Part shown: piece by piece, positions 22,907 through 32,203 of the stretch
Numbering within the stretch: the stretch's first letter is position 1
How the letters are laid out: each line of letters starts with the position of its first letter
Origin: Micromonospora craterilacus
GTDB taxonomy: Bacteria; Actinomycetota; Actinomycetes; Mycobacteriales; Micromonosporaceae
Length of the DNA: 42,600 nucleotides
Assembly: GCF_003236315.1 (NCBI RefSeq)
Contig: NZ_POTY01000024.1
Location: 1-42,600 of the forward strand
Reading direction: 5' to 3'
Notes under the pieces: model-generated
Told to the model about the DNA's origin: nothing
The model's input: the letters and a program-made list of their open reading frames with translations, nothing else
Database searches by the model: none
Program-made: the position numbers and the translations under genes

Positions 22907-24238
22907 ATGACGCATCTCGACCCGCCGGGCGGCCACGGCCGCTCGGCGGTCCCGGCTCCGCCCCCCACGGCGTCGGCCCACCGCGTCGGCGTGGCGCCAC
23001 CGCCCGCCGGATCGAGCCGAACTTCCGCGGCGGCGCTGGCCCGCTGCGTCAGCGTGGAGCCGGCGAAGTTCGCCGCCGCCCACTGGGGACAGACGCCGCT
23101 GCTGTCCCGCGCCGCCGAGCTGCCCAACCCGGCCGGCTTCACCGATCTGCTCAGTCCCGCCGACGCCGACGAGCTGCTCAGCCGGCGCGGTCTGCGTACC
23201 CCGTTCCTGCGGGTGGCCAGGGACGGCCAGCTGCTGCCGGCGGCGCGCTACACCGGCGGCGGCGGTGCCGGCGCCGAGATCGGCGACCAGGTCCTCGACG
23301 AGAAGGTCCTGGAGTTGTACGCCGGCGGCGCCACCCTCGTCCTGCAGGGCCTGCACCGCAACTGGCCGGCGTTGATCGACTTCACCGGCGAGCTGAGCCG
23401 GGCCGTCGGCCAGCCGTTGCAGGTCAACGCCTACCTCACCCCGCCGGGCAGCCAGGGCTTCGCCACCCACTACGACACCCACGACGTGTTCGTGCTCCAG
23501 GTCGACGGTCGCAAGCACTGGCGGATCCACCCACCGGTGCTGCCCGACCCGCTGGAACGCCAACCGTGGGGCGGCCGGGCCGACGAGGTCGGCGCCACCG
23601 CGCAGGGCCCGGCGGCGCTGGACGTGGTGCTCGAACCGGGCGACGCGCTCTACCTGCCCCGAGGGTGGCTGCACAGCGCCCAGGCGCAGGAGTCCAGCTC
23701 GCTGCACCTGACCGTCGGCGTCCGCGCGCTCACCCGCTACGCGCTGGTCGAGGAGCTGCTCGGGTTGGCCGCCGAGGACCGACGACTACGGGCCACCCTG
23801 CCGTTCGGCACCGACCTGGCCGACCCGGACGCCATCGAGCCGGAGCTGACCGAGACCGTCGAGGCGCTGCGCGACTGGCTGCTGCGGGCCGACCCGGCCG
23901 CGGTCGCGGCCCGGCTGCGGCAGCGCGCCTGGCCGGCGTCCCGCCCGGCGCCGATCCGGCCGCTCGCCCAGGCCGCCGCGATCGCCGCACTGGACGCCGA
24001 CAGCCGGGTCGGCGTCCGCCCCGGCCTGCGCTGGCAGCTGGCCGCGCAGGGGGATCGGGTCGCGCTGCGCCTCTTCGACCGCACGATCACCCTGCCCGCC
24101 GAGTGCGAGCCCGCGGTACGCGCCCTGCTCACCGGCGCGGTCACCCGGGTCGGTGAGCTGCCCGGCCTCGACGACGACGCCGACCGCCTCACCCTGACCC
24201 GCCGCCTCCTGCGCGAAGCCGTGCTCACCCCCGCCTGA
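22907..24238 (+). CDS. JmjC/cupin-4 Fe(II)/2-oxoglutarate oxygenase (ROX-like)
   Basis: 443 residues. The ribosomal-oxygenase type core is present: WGQTPLLSR, VNAYLTPPGSQGFATHYDTHDVFVLQVDGRKHWRIHPP and LEPGDALYLPRGWLHSA. The iron triad should be His188, Asp190 and His256. Relatives (YcfD, MINA53, NO66) hydroxylate Arg or His in ribosomal proteins. The C-terminal 180 residues include the dimerisation and winged-helix parts usual for the class (RTITLPAECEPAVRALLTG). The N-terminal 40 residues are low complexity. It starts 9 bp after the repeat-peptide stop with no good ribosome site, so its translation depends on that gene. The His-containing repeats next door are an attractive substrate; a ribosomal protein target remains possible. 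Confidence 0.87.
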   Translation: MTHLDPPGGHGRSAVPAPPPTASAHRVGVAPPPAGSSRTSAAALARCVSVEPAKFAAAHWGQTPLLSRAAELPNPAGFTDLLSPADADELLSRRGLRTPFLRVARDGQLLPAARYTGGGGAGAEIGDQVLDEKVLELYAGGATLVLQGLHRNWPALIDFTGELSRAVGQPLQVNAYLTPPGSQGFATHYDTHDVFVLQVDGRKHWRIHPPVLPDPLERQPWGGRADEVGATAQGPAALDVVLEPGDALYLPRGWLHSAQAQESSSLHLTVGVRALTRYALVEELLGLAAEDRRLRATLPFGTDLADPDAIEPELTETVEALRDWLLRADPAAVAARLRQRAWPASRPAPIRPLAQAAAIAALDADSRVGVRPGLRWQLAAQGDRVALRLFDRTITLPAECEPAVRALLTGAVTRVGELPGLDDDADRLTLTRRLLREAVLTPA

Positions 24239-24260
24239 TCCCCGCCCGGGCTCTGCCGGA

Positions 24261-24923
24261 TCAGGTGGCGATCAGGAGGAGGACGGTGGCGGCCAGGCCG
24301 GCGGCCACCACGACGAGGACCGGGCGGGGGCTGAGCAGCGCGTGCCGGCGGTCGGCGAGCACCCGGGCCGGGATCAGGCCCAGCACCGGGCCGAGCAGCG
24401 TCACCACCAGGGCCAGCACCGGCAGGCCGACGGCCAGCTCGCCGTCGGCGCGCAGGGCCAACGCCCGGGCACCGGCGCCCAGCGCGTACGCCACCACCGC
24501 CCCGGCCACCCCGCACAACGCCAGCAGCGGGTTGACGCCGCTCGGCAACTCGCCCCGCTGCCGGGTGCGGTACAGCAGGTCCCGCACCCCGTCCAGCAGC
24601 GGACCCGGGTCACCGGTGGCCTCCGGCGTGGGCGCCGGCGGCGTACCGGCCCGCCGCCCGCCACCGCCCAGCTGGGCGTTCAGCTCCTGCCACAGCACCG
24701 CGACCTCGGCGTCCACCCGCTCCTGCGCCTCCCGCGCCGCGACCACCTCCCGCTCGGCCCGGTTGACCTCGCCGGCGGACTCGGTCACCGCCAGGTCGGC
24801 CGCCGCGCACTGCTGCTCATACCAGGCCCGAGCCTCCGCACGCTGCTCGTGCACCCGCGCGGTCAGCTCGGCGAGCCGCCGGAGCTGGGCCGCGTACGTC
24901 TCGCTGGTCACCGGTTCGTTCAT
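24261..24923 (-). CDS. Coiled-coil membrane protein of the FtsK-like operon
   Basis: 220 residues. Residues 5-85 are a charged coiled coil (AAQLRRLAELTARVHEQRAEARAW ... EVNRAEREVVAAREAQERVDAEV). After a Pro-rich linker come three membrane segments: NPLLALCGVAGAVVAYALG, LAVGLPVLALVVTLLGPVLGL and PVLVVVAAGLAATVLLLIA at the very C-terminus. No known family is recognised. ATG at 24923 overlaps the stop of the FtsK-like gene by 4 bp (ATGA). It would supply the membrane anchor that the ATPase lacks. Confidence 0.82.
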   Translation of the reverse strand: MNEPVTSETYAAQLRRLAELTARVHEQRAEARAWYEQQCAAADLAVTESAGEVNRAEREVVAAREAQERVDAEVAVLWQELNAQLGGGGRRAGTPPAPTPEATGDPGPLLDGVRDLLYRTRQRGELPSGVNPLLALCGVAGAVVAYALGAGARALALRADGELAVGLPVLALVVTLLGPVLGLIPARVLADRRHALLSPRPVLVVVAAGLAATVLLLIAT

Positions 24924-27589
24924 CGGGACGGACCGTACGGGATGATGGTCTGCCCGGTGCGGTGCACCGCCCGGTCGAAGAACAGCCCCCGCCACGGCCG
25001 GGGATACCAGTCCGGCCCGCCAGTGCCGGGGTACAGCGACGAGCCCAGCTCCCCGCCGTGGGTGTCCAGCGCCACCCAGGCGCCGATCTGATCGGTGCGG
25101 GCACCCGCGCCACCCAGGTCGGCGCGCATCCGGGCCACCCCGCGCCACCACGCCAGCACGTGCGTCCGCCGCTCCGGGCCGTCGTGCAGGATCCGGCGCA
25201 GGTGCGCCAGCCCGGTGGCGGGCCCGGCCTTCGTGGCGAGCGCGCCGGCCGCCGCGTCGACGGCGAACAGCAGCAGGTAGTGCGGGCCGCCGGTGGCCCC
25301 CGGCGCGCCGAGTCCGTCGGCCGTCTCGGCCACCAACTCGGCCACCGTCTCCTCGTCGTACCAGGCGGCGTCGTCGGCGAGGTCCTCGTACAGCGCCCGG
25401 GCCGCCGGGTCGGCGTCCGGGTCCAGGCAGGCGATGGAGAACCGGGCGCTGCCGGGGCGGTGCTGCCGGGCCAGCGACCGGGCCGCCGCGTCCAGCACCG
25501 CGCACGCCTCGTCGACCCGGGTGCCCAGCACGGCCAGGTTCCGCCCGGGCGCCCGGGGCAGCCGCAGCACCGCCGAGCGGGCCTGCACGTCGATGATCTC
25601 GCCGAGCAGCGCGACCGGGCCGCGCGGCGTGCCGACCTCCGGCGCCTGGAGGGCCCGGAAGTCCGGCGCGTCGGCCAGCCGGGGGATCGCGTCACCGTCG
25701 AAGAGCCGGGCCGGCGCCGCCTCGGCCGGCCGCATCCGCCACAGCCGGTGTTGCAGGTCGCTCCAGGTCTCCCAGTCGCCGGCCGACGGGATCCGGGCCA
25801 CCTCGTTGCCCTCGGGCAGGCCCGACTCCGCGTTGACCACGGCGTGGAATTTCGGCAGCGACTGGGCGGCGTCGTTGCGCTCGGCGAGGATCCGCAGCGC
25901 CTTGGGCAGCGCGATCCGCAGGGTGAACTGGGCGACCAGTGCCGGCCGGCCCCACAGCGCCTCGATGCCGCGGACGTCCTGGGAGGCCAGCACCAGGTGG
26001 ATGCCCTGCGACCGGCCCCGCCGTGCCAGGTCCTCCAGCAGGTCGGCCGCCTCCCGGGCCACCGCGTCCCGGCCGGCCAGCAGCATCTGGAACTCGTCGA
26101 CCACCGCGACGATCCGCGGCCAGTGCCCGGTCGGGTCCACCGCGCGCAGCTCGGCCAGCTTGGTGACCTCGTGTTTCTTCGCCGCGTCGGCCCGCCGGCG
26201 CAGCTCCTCGGCGAGGAACCGCAGCAGCGCCAGGCCGAACTCGCGGTCGGTGTTGACGTTGATGCCGACCAGCCGCATGTGCGGCAGCCAGCTCGGGTCC
26301 CGCCGGCCCTGGGCGAACCGGGCGAAGGACACCCCCTCCTTGAAGTCGAGCAGGTAGAACTCCAGCTCGGCGGGGGAGTAGCGGGCCGCGAGGGCACCGA
26401 TCCAGGCGAAGATCAGGTTGGTCTTGCCGGTGCCGGACGGTCCGCCGATCAGCGCGTGAGGCGGATAGTCGCCGAGGGTCAGCAGCACCGGCCGGCCCTG
26501 CGGCCCCTCGCCGATCGGCGCGGTCAGCCCGGTCGCCGAGTCCTCCCGCCACATCTGCTCCGGCGGCGGCAGCAGGTCGGTGAACGGGGTGGGTGCCGGG
26601 CCGGCACTGACCACCGAGGCGATCTGCCGGCAGGTCTCGGTGACCAGGGCGGCCGGTGGCGGCGGGTCGAGGTGCACCGGCAGGGTGCCGACCCGGGCAC
26701 CGTCGGCGGTGACCACGATCCGGGTGACCGTCGGATCGTCGGGCAGCGGCACACCCCGCACGATCAGGTGTACCCCGCAGGCGGCGCCGGCCCGGACCAC
26801 CCGGTCGAGTTGGCCGCGCTCGTGCCGGGACAGCTCGTCCCCGCCGAGCAGCACCGCCAGCCGCCACGGCTCCGGCCGGCGGCCGGTCGCGGCGGCCAGC
26901 TCGCGCAGCGAGGCGTGCTCGCCGGCGAGGACGGTCTCGTTGATCCGGCGGATCTGCTCCACCAGGTCGTCCAGCAGCCGGCCCAGGCCACCCGGCCCGA
27001 CGAAGGTGAGCAGCCCGGCCGTACCCAGTGGAGCGAACCCGGCCAACGCGCCGCCCAACCGGTCCGGGTCGTAGCCGACCAGCCGTACGCTGCCCGGTGC
27101 GGCCCGGCCGAGGCCACGCAGCAGCAGCGCCGACACCACCGCCGCGCAGCCCTCCGGGTCCCCGTCGAGCGCCACGTGCCCGCCGTCGAGCAGTGACACC
27201 AGCGCCGGCACCGGTTCGGCGTCGGGCAGCCGGATCGTGCCGACCCGCGTCGCGCCCGGCGGTTCGGCCCGGTCGGCCGGGGTGGGACGCCACACCGGCC
27301 ACTCCGCCGACCCCGCGCCAGGCGCCTCCCGGGTGGCGGCCTCCGCCGCCCGGCGGGCCAGCGTCGCCAGCCGCGACGCGTGCCGGGCGTCGATCTCGGC
27401 GAGCCGCCGGTCGCGTTCGGCACCCACCCGCTCCGGTACGCCGGCGGCGGCGCGCCGTACCCGGACCGACCGATCCCGGGCGGTGGCCAACGTCGCCTGG
27501 GCGGTGGCCGACCGGGTGCGGGACGCGCCGAGCGCCTCGGCGAGCAGCTCCCGGACCCGAGCGACCAGCTGACTACGCCGGTCAGCCAT
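24920..27589 (-). CDS. FtsK/EccC-like ATPase, soluble
   Basis: 889 residues. The N-terminal 95 are coiled coil. One competent FtsK/SpoIIIE ATPase domain is centred on Walker A IGGPSGTGKTN (about residues 381-391) and Walker B RIVAVVDEFQMLL (about 492-504), with LASQDVRGIEALWGR after it. Regions before (about 115-330) and after (about 620-889) look like degenerate copies of the same fold: GHVALDGDPEGCAAVVSALLL and RNLAVLGTRVDEACAVLDAA stand where Walker A would be. This three-unit layout recalls EccC of type VII secretion, but no membrane segment is present, unlike EccC or FtsK. It overlaps both neighbours (8 bp and 4 bp). A protein-translocation motor is the best guess. Confidence 0.85.
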   Translation of the reverse strand: MADRRSQLVARVRELLAEALGASRTRSATAQATLATARDRSVRVRRAAAGVPERVGAERDRRLAEIDARHASRLATLARRAAEAATREAPGAGSAEWPVWRPTPADRAEPPGATRVGTIRLPDAEPVPALVSLLDGGHVALDGDPEGCAAVVSALLLRGLGRAAPGSVRLVGYDPDRLGGALAGFAPLGTAGLLTFVGPGGLGRLLDDLVEQIRRINETVLAGEHASLRELAAATGRRPEPWRLAVLLGGDELSRHERGQLDRVVRAGAACGVHLIVRGVPLPDDPTVTRIVVTADGARVGTLPVHLDPPPPAALVTETCRQIASVVSAGPAPTPFTDLLPPPEQMWREDSATGLTAPIGEGPQGRPVLLTLGDYPPHALIGGPSGTGKTNLIFAWIGALAARYSPAELEFYLLDFKEGVSFARFAQGRRDPSWLPHMRLVGINVNTDREFGLALLRFLAEELRRRADAAKKHEVTKLAELRAVDPTGHWPRIVAVVDEFQMLLAGRDAVAREAADLLEDLARRGRSQGIHLVLASQDVRGIEALWGRPALVAQFTLRIALPKALRILAERNDAAQSLPKFHAVVNAESGLPEGNEVARIPSAGDWETWSDLQHRLWRMRPAEAAPARLFDGDAIPRLADAPDFRALQAPEVGTPRGPVALLGEIIDVQARSAVLRLPRAPGRNLAVLGTRVDEACAVLDAAARSLARQHRPGSARFSIACLDPDADPAARALYEDLADDAAWYDEETVAELVAETADGLGAPGATGGPHYLLLFAVDAAAGALATKAGPATGLAHLRRILHDGPERRTHVLAWWRGVARMRADLGGAGARTDQIGAWVALDTHGGELGSSLYPGTGGPDWYPRPWRGLFFDRAVHRTGQTIIPYGPSR

Positions 27590-28655
27590 CGATCCCGTGC
27601 CCCGGCCGGCGGGCAGACCCGTTGGTCGAGGTGGGGCGCGTCGGCGGCCCGGCCCAGGGCGCGTCCCGCCGAGGTCCAGGCGGGGCCGTCGAGTGCGCCG
27701 CCCCGGGCTGGCCGCCCGGTCCGGTGCGCCGGCCGCCACCGGCCTTGTCGCCCGCCGGCCCGCCGGCCGCGCCACCGTTGGCGGAGCCGCCGCCGGCGGG
27801 CCGGCCCGGCTCGGCCGGCAGGTCGCGGCCCAGGCGGTCGAGCAGGACGCCGGTGAGCACCCCGGCGGTGACCGCCGGGTCGGCGGCGTGCGGCTGCTCG
27901 CCCTCGCCCCGTCGCGGCGGAGGCATCCGGCAGACCCGGGTGAGCAGCGTGTCCAGCACCGGGGCGGGCAGCCCGGGCAGCAGGTCCCGGACCCGGCCGT
28001 CCAGCTCACGGCGCAGCCGGGCCAAGTCGTCGCCGCGCGGCGGGTGGCCGAGCAGCTCGCCGGCGAGGTCGCGCAGCAGCGGCGGGGCCACCGCGGCCAG
28101 GCCCAACCCGACGTCGGCGTGTGCGCCGCGCAGGTCCCGGTGCAGCCGGTCCCGGTCGCCGGCGCGGACTCCGCGTACCACCCGGCGCAGCAGCTCCTGG
28201 GAGTCGGCGATCCGCTCGTCGGGCTCCTCGGGCGGGCCCTCCCGCCCGCCGGTCAGCTCCGCTACCCGCACCGACCACCAGCGGCGTAACCGCACCTCAC
28301 CGGCGGGCTCGGGTGCGGCGGCCTCCGGCTCGGCCGTCCGGGGCGCGTCGTGGGCCGGCCGGCGCTCCGGTTCGGCGGCGGGCGGCGGCGCGCCGCCGTC
28401 GGGGGCCAGCCCGATCGCGGCCAGGTACGCGGTCAGCTGCTCCTGGGCCACCTGCAGCGCGTACCCGGCGGTCTCGGCGTGTTCGGTGGCCGCGGACAGT
28501 TCCGGCACGCCCATCGGATTGGCCGACTCCTGACGTACCCAGCGCAGCCGCTCGGCGGCCAGCCCGAACCGCTCCAGCGCCTGCGTCAGCAGGCCCAGCG
28601 GCAGCTCCTCGGCGGCGGCACGGACCTCCGCGCCGACCTCCTCGACGATGGACAC
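27582..28655 (-). CDS. Unknown protein of the FtsK-like operon
   Basis: 357 residues. Residues 1-85 form a helical region (VGAEVRAAAEELPLGLLTQALERFGLAAERLRWVRQ ... AATEHAETAGYALQVAQEQLTAYLAAIG) that could be a WXG100-like helical hairpin, though no WxG is seen. A Pro/Ala/Glu linker, a second helical region (RIADSQELLRRVVRGVRAG ... LRDLLPGLPAPVLDTLLTR) and a disordered Gly/Pro-rich tail follow. No known family is recognised. GTG at 28655 follows AGGG and lies 8 bp after the small upstream gene; its end overlaps the ATPase start by 8 bp. Role as chaperone, adaptor or substrate is open. Confidence 0.78.
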   Translation of the reverse strand: MSIVEEVGAEVRAAAEELPLGLLTQALERFGLAAERLRWVRQESANPMGVPELSAATEHAETAGYALQVAQEQLTAYLAAIGLAPDGGAPPPAAEPERRPAHDAPRTAEPEAAAPEPAGEVRLRRWWSVRVAELTGGREGPPEEPDERIADSQELLRRVVRGVRAGDRDRLHRDLRGAHADVGLGLAAVAPPLLRDLAGELLGHPPRGDDLARLRRELDGRVRDLLPGLPAPVLDTLLTRVCRMPPPRRGEGEQPHAADPAVTAGVLTGVLLDRLGRDLPAEPGRPAGGGSANGGAAGGPAGDKAGGGRRTGPGGQPGAAHSTAPPGPRRDAPWAGPPTRPTSTNGSARRPGHGIDG

Positions 28656-28663
28656 GCCCGGCC

Positions 28664-28924
28664 CTACAGCGTCGAGACGTACTGCTGGGCCTGCTCGACC
28701 GCGACGAGCGTCGCGGCGAGGCACTCCTCCAACTCCTGACTGGCCTGGGTCAGCGACGCCTGCGCCGCCTCCACTGTGGTGTGGCCGCTGCCCTCCAGCG
28801 CGCCGGCGAGGGTCTGCTGTGCCTCGGCCAGTTTCTCGCCGGCGGCCTGCACGGCGCTCTGGCCGTCACCGATCTGCTGGAGCGCGACATCGATGGCTGC
28901 CTTGAGCTCGGCGACGCTCGCCAC
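28664..28924 (-). CDS. Small ESX/WXG100-like helical-hairpin protein
   Basis: 86 residues, all helical with a central turn at EGSGHTTVEAA: ELKAAIDVALQQIGDGQSAVQAAGEKLAEAQQTLAGAL and AQASLTQASQELEECLAATLVAVEQAQQYV. Size and two-helix layout match WXG100 proteins, but the WxG turn is replaced, and the C-terminal YxxxD/E export motif is not evident. The GTG start at 28924 has a full AGGAGG 7 bases upstream, the strongest in the operon, so it should be made in excess over the later proteins, as expected of a secreted substrate or structural subunit. Confidence 0.82.
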   Translation of the reverse strand: MASVAELKAAIDVALQQIGDGQSAVQAAGEKLAEAQQTLAGALEGSGHTTVEAAQASLTQASQELEECLAATLVAVEQAQQYVSTL

Positions 28925-29095
28925 GCGGAACCTCCTGGGGGCGGGGAGGACTCCATTAGAGCCTATGCCGGTCGGGGATAGAACAAGCGCCCTGTCAGTG
29001 TTCCTGCCTTCCTGACCGGTTGTCGACCGCGGGCGCCGCGAGTCCGATTCGTGGGACCTGTGGGTGGCCGGTCACCGACCGCGATCATGGGCGGG
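28925..29095 (-). promoter_or_regulatory. Promoter region of the FtsK-like operon
   Basis: These 171 bp hold no gene. On the minus strand a TAGGCT (28957-28962) about 33 bases before the GTG could be a -10, with a poor TTGTTC upstream at 15 bases. No SigB-type element is found here, unlike many units nearby. Confidence 0.3.
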
Positions 29096-29473
29096 TCAGC
29101 CGCGTAGCCAGCGAGGACCGTGCACCTCGGCGCCGAGCGCGGTGACCCGGTCCCGTAGCCCGCGGTCGGCGGTGACGACCAGGCGCCGGCGGTCCCCGGC
29201 GGCGGCGACCAGGTCGACCACCGTGTCGTCGCCGGAACCGGCGGCGGAGACCACCCGTACCCCGTCGACCCCGGGCACCCTGCGGGCGGCGCCCTCGACC
29301 ACCAGCACCACCTCGACCGGCGGGGGCAGGTCCGGCGGCACCCCCTGCCCGCCCAGTGGCGCGAGAGCGTCCCGCAGCCGGGCGGTGGCGCCGGCCCGGT
29401 CGCGCCACCAGCCGTCCGGGCGGGACCCGACCACGTTGGCGGCGTCCACGATGAGCAGCGGTGTCGGATCCAT
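29096..29473 (-). CDS. NYN/PIN-like RNase domain protein
   Basis: 125 residues. The acidic residues of a PIN-like nuclease are in place: LLIVDAANVVGSRPDGWWRDR, then SAAGSGDDTVVDLVAAAGDRRRLVVTADRGLRDRV. The pattern matches the YacP/NYN group, thought to cut structured RNA with a bound metal. The start at 29473 was chosen because the longer frame upstream belongs to no family; AGGCTGGA lies upstream. It is divergent from the ClpC-like operon. Confidence 0.83.
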   Translation of the reverse strand: MDPTPLLIVDAANVVGSRPDGWWRDRAGATARLRDALAPLGGQGVPPDLPPPVEVVLVVEGAARRVPGVDGVRVVSAAGSGDDTVVDLVAAAGDRRRLVVTADRGLRDRVTALGAEVHGPRWLRG

Positions 29474-29568
29474 CCGTCCAGCCTGCCATCCGACCGGTCG
29501 GCCCGCCCGGCCCGCCGACGCCGCGCACGCCCCGTGGCGGCCCCCGACCCGCCGTGCCGACCGGTGGC

Positions 29569-29593
29569 GTTTGTCCGGCCTAGGGCCGGGTAG
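29569..29593 (+). promoter_or_regulatory. SigB/SigF-type promoter of the ClpC-like operon
   Basis: GTTT, 15 bases, GGGTAG, with the ATG about 40 bases downstream of the -10. Confidence 0.65.
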
Positions 29594-29633
29594 CCCGTGC
29601 CGACCGTCTCGCGCCCGACCGCGGAGGACAGAG

Positions 29634-32189
29634 ATGATTGGACCTGGCGACTTCGGTTCGGACCCGTGGGACGAGTTCCTGGCCCGGTACTTCGGCCGAG
29701 GCGAGGGCGGGCGCCGGCCGGCGCACCGGGTCGACATCACCCGGCTGATGACCGCCGACGCCCGGGAGATGCTGGCCGACGCCGCGCGCCGGGCCGCCCA
29801 GAAGAAGAGCAACGACCTGGACACCGACCACCTGCTGTGGGCGGCGTTGCAGCGTGAGCCGCTGCGTGACCTGGTACGCCGAGCGGGCGCGGATCCGGAC
29901 ACCCTGGTCAACGCGTTGGGCGGCCGAGGCGACGGCGCCCCGCACGGCGAGGTCCCGGCGAATCTGTCGCTCACCCCGGCGGCCAAGCGGGCGCTGCTCG
30001 ACGCCCACCAACTGTCCCGGGCGATGGGCGCGAACTACATCGGCCCCGAGCACATCCTGATGGCGCTGCCGCTGAACCCCGAGTCGCCGGCCGGCCGGAT
30101 GCTCGCCGCCGGCCGGATCCAGCCGGAGTCGTTGCAGGCCGCCAACGCCGAACGCGGACCGGGCACCACCCCCCGGCCGGACCGGGGCACGCCGACGCTC
30201 GACCAGTACGGCCAGGACCTCACCGAGCTGGCCCGCAACGACCAGATCGACCCGGTCATCGGGCGTGCCGACGAGATCGAGCAGGCGGTGGAGATCCTGT
30301 CCCGGCGGACCAAGAACAACCCGGTGCTGATCGGCGAGGCCGGCGTCGGCAAGACCGCGATCGTGGAGGGCCTGGCCGAGCGGATCTGCGACGGCGACGT
30401 GCCGCAGACGCTGCTCGGCAAGCGGGTGGTCCAGCTCGACCTGGCCGGGCTGGTCGCCGGCACCCGCTACCGGGGCGACTTCGAGGAACGGCTGAAGAAG
30501 GTGATCGACGAGATCCGGGCGCACCGCGATGAGCTGATCATCTTCCTGGACGAGATCCACACCCTGGTCGGCGCGGGTGGCGCGGGCAGCGAGGGCGGCA
30601 TGGACGCGTCCAACATGCTCAAGCCGGCGCTGGCCCGTGGTGAACTGCGGGTGATCGGCGCGACCACCCTCGACGAGTACCGCCGCAGCATCGAGAAGGA
30701 CGCCGCGCTGGCCCGGCGGTTCCAGCCGGTGTTCGTACCCGAGCCCACCGTCGAGGACACTGTGGCCATCCTGCGTGGCCTGCGGGACCGCTACGAGGCC
30801 CACCACCAGGTGCGTTTCACCGACGAGGCGCTGGTCGCCGCCGCCGAGTTGTCCGACCGGTACGTCACCGACCGCTACCTGCCGGACAAGGCGATCGACC
30901 TGATCGACCAGGCCGGCGCCCGGGTGCGGCTGCGGACCCGGACCCCCGCCGCCGACGTGCGGGACCTGGAACAGCAGCTCGACGAGGTACGCCGGGACAA
31001 GGAGCAGGCGGTCGCCGACGAGCAGTACGAACGCGCCTCCACACTGCGCGACCGGGTCTCCGACCTGGAGGATCAGGTCCGCCGGGCGCGCGGCGACGAC
31101 GGCAGCGGCACCCAGGTGCCCGAGGTGGGGCCGGACGAGATCGCCGAGGTGGTCTCCCGGGCCACCGGCATCCCGGCCAGCCAGCTCACCGAGGAGGAGC
31201 GGGACCGGCTGCTGCGGCTGGAGGGCCAGCTGCACGAGAAGGTCGTCGGGCAGGACGACGCGGTCCAGGCGGTGGCCGAGGCGGTGCGCCGCTCCCGCAC
31301 CGGGCTGGCCGACCCGAACCGCCCGATGGGCAGTTTCCTGTTCCTCGGCCCCACCGGCGTGGGCAAGACCGAGCTGGCCCGGGCCCTGGCCGAGGCGCTG
31401 TTCGGCGAGGCGGACCGGATGGTCCGGGTGGACATGAGCGAGTTCCAGGAGCGGCATACGGTCAGCCGCCTGGTCGGCGCGCCACCGGGCTACGTCGGGT
31501 ACGAGGAGGCCGGCCAGCTCACCGAGGCGGTGCGCCGCCGCCCGTACGCGGTGGTGCTGCTCGACGAGATCGAAAAGGCCCATCCCGACGTGTTCAACAT
31601 CCTGTTGCAGGTGCTCGACGACGGGCGGCTCACCGACAGCCAGGGCCGTACGGTCAACTTCAAGAACACCGTCCTGATCATGACCAGCAACCTCGGCTCG
31701 GAGCTGATCACCGGCACCCAGCGCGCGGTCGGCTTCGGCGCCGGCGCGCCCGGCAGCGAACAGGAGAGCGACGAACTGCGGGAACGGCTGATGCGCCGGC
31801 TACAGGAGAACTTCCGGCCGGAGTTCCTGAACCGCATCGACGAAGTGATCATCTTCCGCCGGCTGGAGGCCGAGCAGCTGCGGCAGATCACCGAGCTGCT
31901 GCTGGAGGAGACCCGCCGCCGGCTGCACGCCCAGGACATCGAGGTGGACTTCACCACCGCCGGGACCGACTGGCTCGCCGAGCACGGCTACCAGCCGGAG
32001 TTCGGCGCCCGGCCGCTGCGCCGGGTGATCCAGCGGGAGGTGGACAACCACCTGTCCCGGATGCTGCTGGAGCAGCAGCTTTCCCCGGGCCAGCGGGTCA
32101 CCGTCGACGCCCAGGACGGGCAGCTCACCTTCGACGTGACGGCCGGCGCGCGGGGCCACGCGGCGGCCACGACCTCGCATCCCCGCTGA
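29634..32189 (+). CDS. ClpC-like AAA+ unfoldase
   Basis: 851 residues. Order: a Clp_N-type N-domain (about 35-165, [23 protein letters not shown]), AAA-1 with Walker A GEAGVGKT (about 234-241), a UVR segment (about 450-485, [23 protein letters not shown]), and AAA-2 with Walker A GPTGVGKT (about 572-579) and [15 protein letters not shown] segment instead of the long ClpB middle domain makes it ClpC rather than ClpB. RAVGFGAG in AAA-2 is in the place of the ClpP-binding loop, so it may feed a protease. It is probably a stress paralogue, since a SigB-type promoter precedes it; housekeeping ClpC1 usually sits elsewhere. The start follows GGAGGA. Confidence 0.92.
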   Translation: MIGPGDFGSDPWDEFLARYFGRGEGGRRPAHRVDITRLMTADAREMLADAARRAAQKKSNDLDTDHLLWAALQREPLRDLVRRAGADPDTLVNALGGRGDGAPHGEVPANLSLTPAAKRALLDAHQLSRAMGANYIGPEHILMALPLNPESPAGRMLAAGRIQPESLQAANAERGPGTTPRPDRGTPTLDQYGQDLTELARNDQIDPVIGRADEIEQAVEILSRRTKNNPVLIGEAGVGKTAIVEGLAERICDGDVPQTLLGKRVVQLDLAGLVAGTRYRGDFEERLKKVIDEIRAHRDELIIFLDEIHTLVGAGGAGSEGGMDASNMLKPALARGELRVIGATTLDEYRRSIEKDAALARRFQPVFVPEPTVEDTVAILRGLRDRYEAHHQVRFTDEALVAAAELSDRYVTDRYLPDKAIDLIDQAGARVRLRTRTPAADVRDLEQQLDEVRRDKEQAVADEQYERASTLRDRVSDLEDQVRRARGDDGSGTQVPEVGPDEIAEVVSRATGIPASQLTEEERDRLLRLEGQLHEKVVGQDDAVQAVAEAVRRSRTGLADPNRPMGSFLFLGPTGVGKTELARALAEALFGEADRMVRVDMSEFQERHTVSRLVGAPPGYVGYEEAGQLTEAVRRRPYAVVLLDEIEKAHPDVFNILLQVLDDGRLTDSQGRTVNFKNTVLIMTSNLGSELITGTQRAVGFGAGAPGSEQESDELRERLMRRLQENFRPEFLNRIDEVIIFRRLEAEQLRQITELLLEETRRRLHAQDIEVDFTTAGTDWLAEHGYQPEFGARPLRRVIQREVDNHLSRMLLEQQLSPGQRVTVDAQDGQLTFDVTAGARGHAAATTSHPR

Positions 32190-32203
32190 CCGGAAGGGTA
32201 CCG

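Noticed and set aside
22366..23142. 258-codon minus-strand frame with repeated Pro/Ser units over the peptide repeats
   Set aside because: It mirrors the 63-bp repeats on the other strand. The plus frame has the ribosome site, the coupled downstream enzyme and silent third-position changes.
24920..28009. 1029-residue form of the FtsK-like ATPase
   Set aside because: The extra 140 codons lie over the upstream gene in another frame. ATG at 27589 gives the usual 8-bp coupling overlap.
32195..32200. GGGTAC before the 55-residue ORF as a stress promoter
   Set aside because: No GTTT-like -35 at 14-17 bases upstream; the sequence is better explained as part of the ribosome site GGAAGGG.
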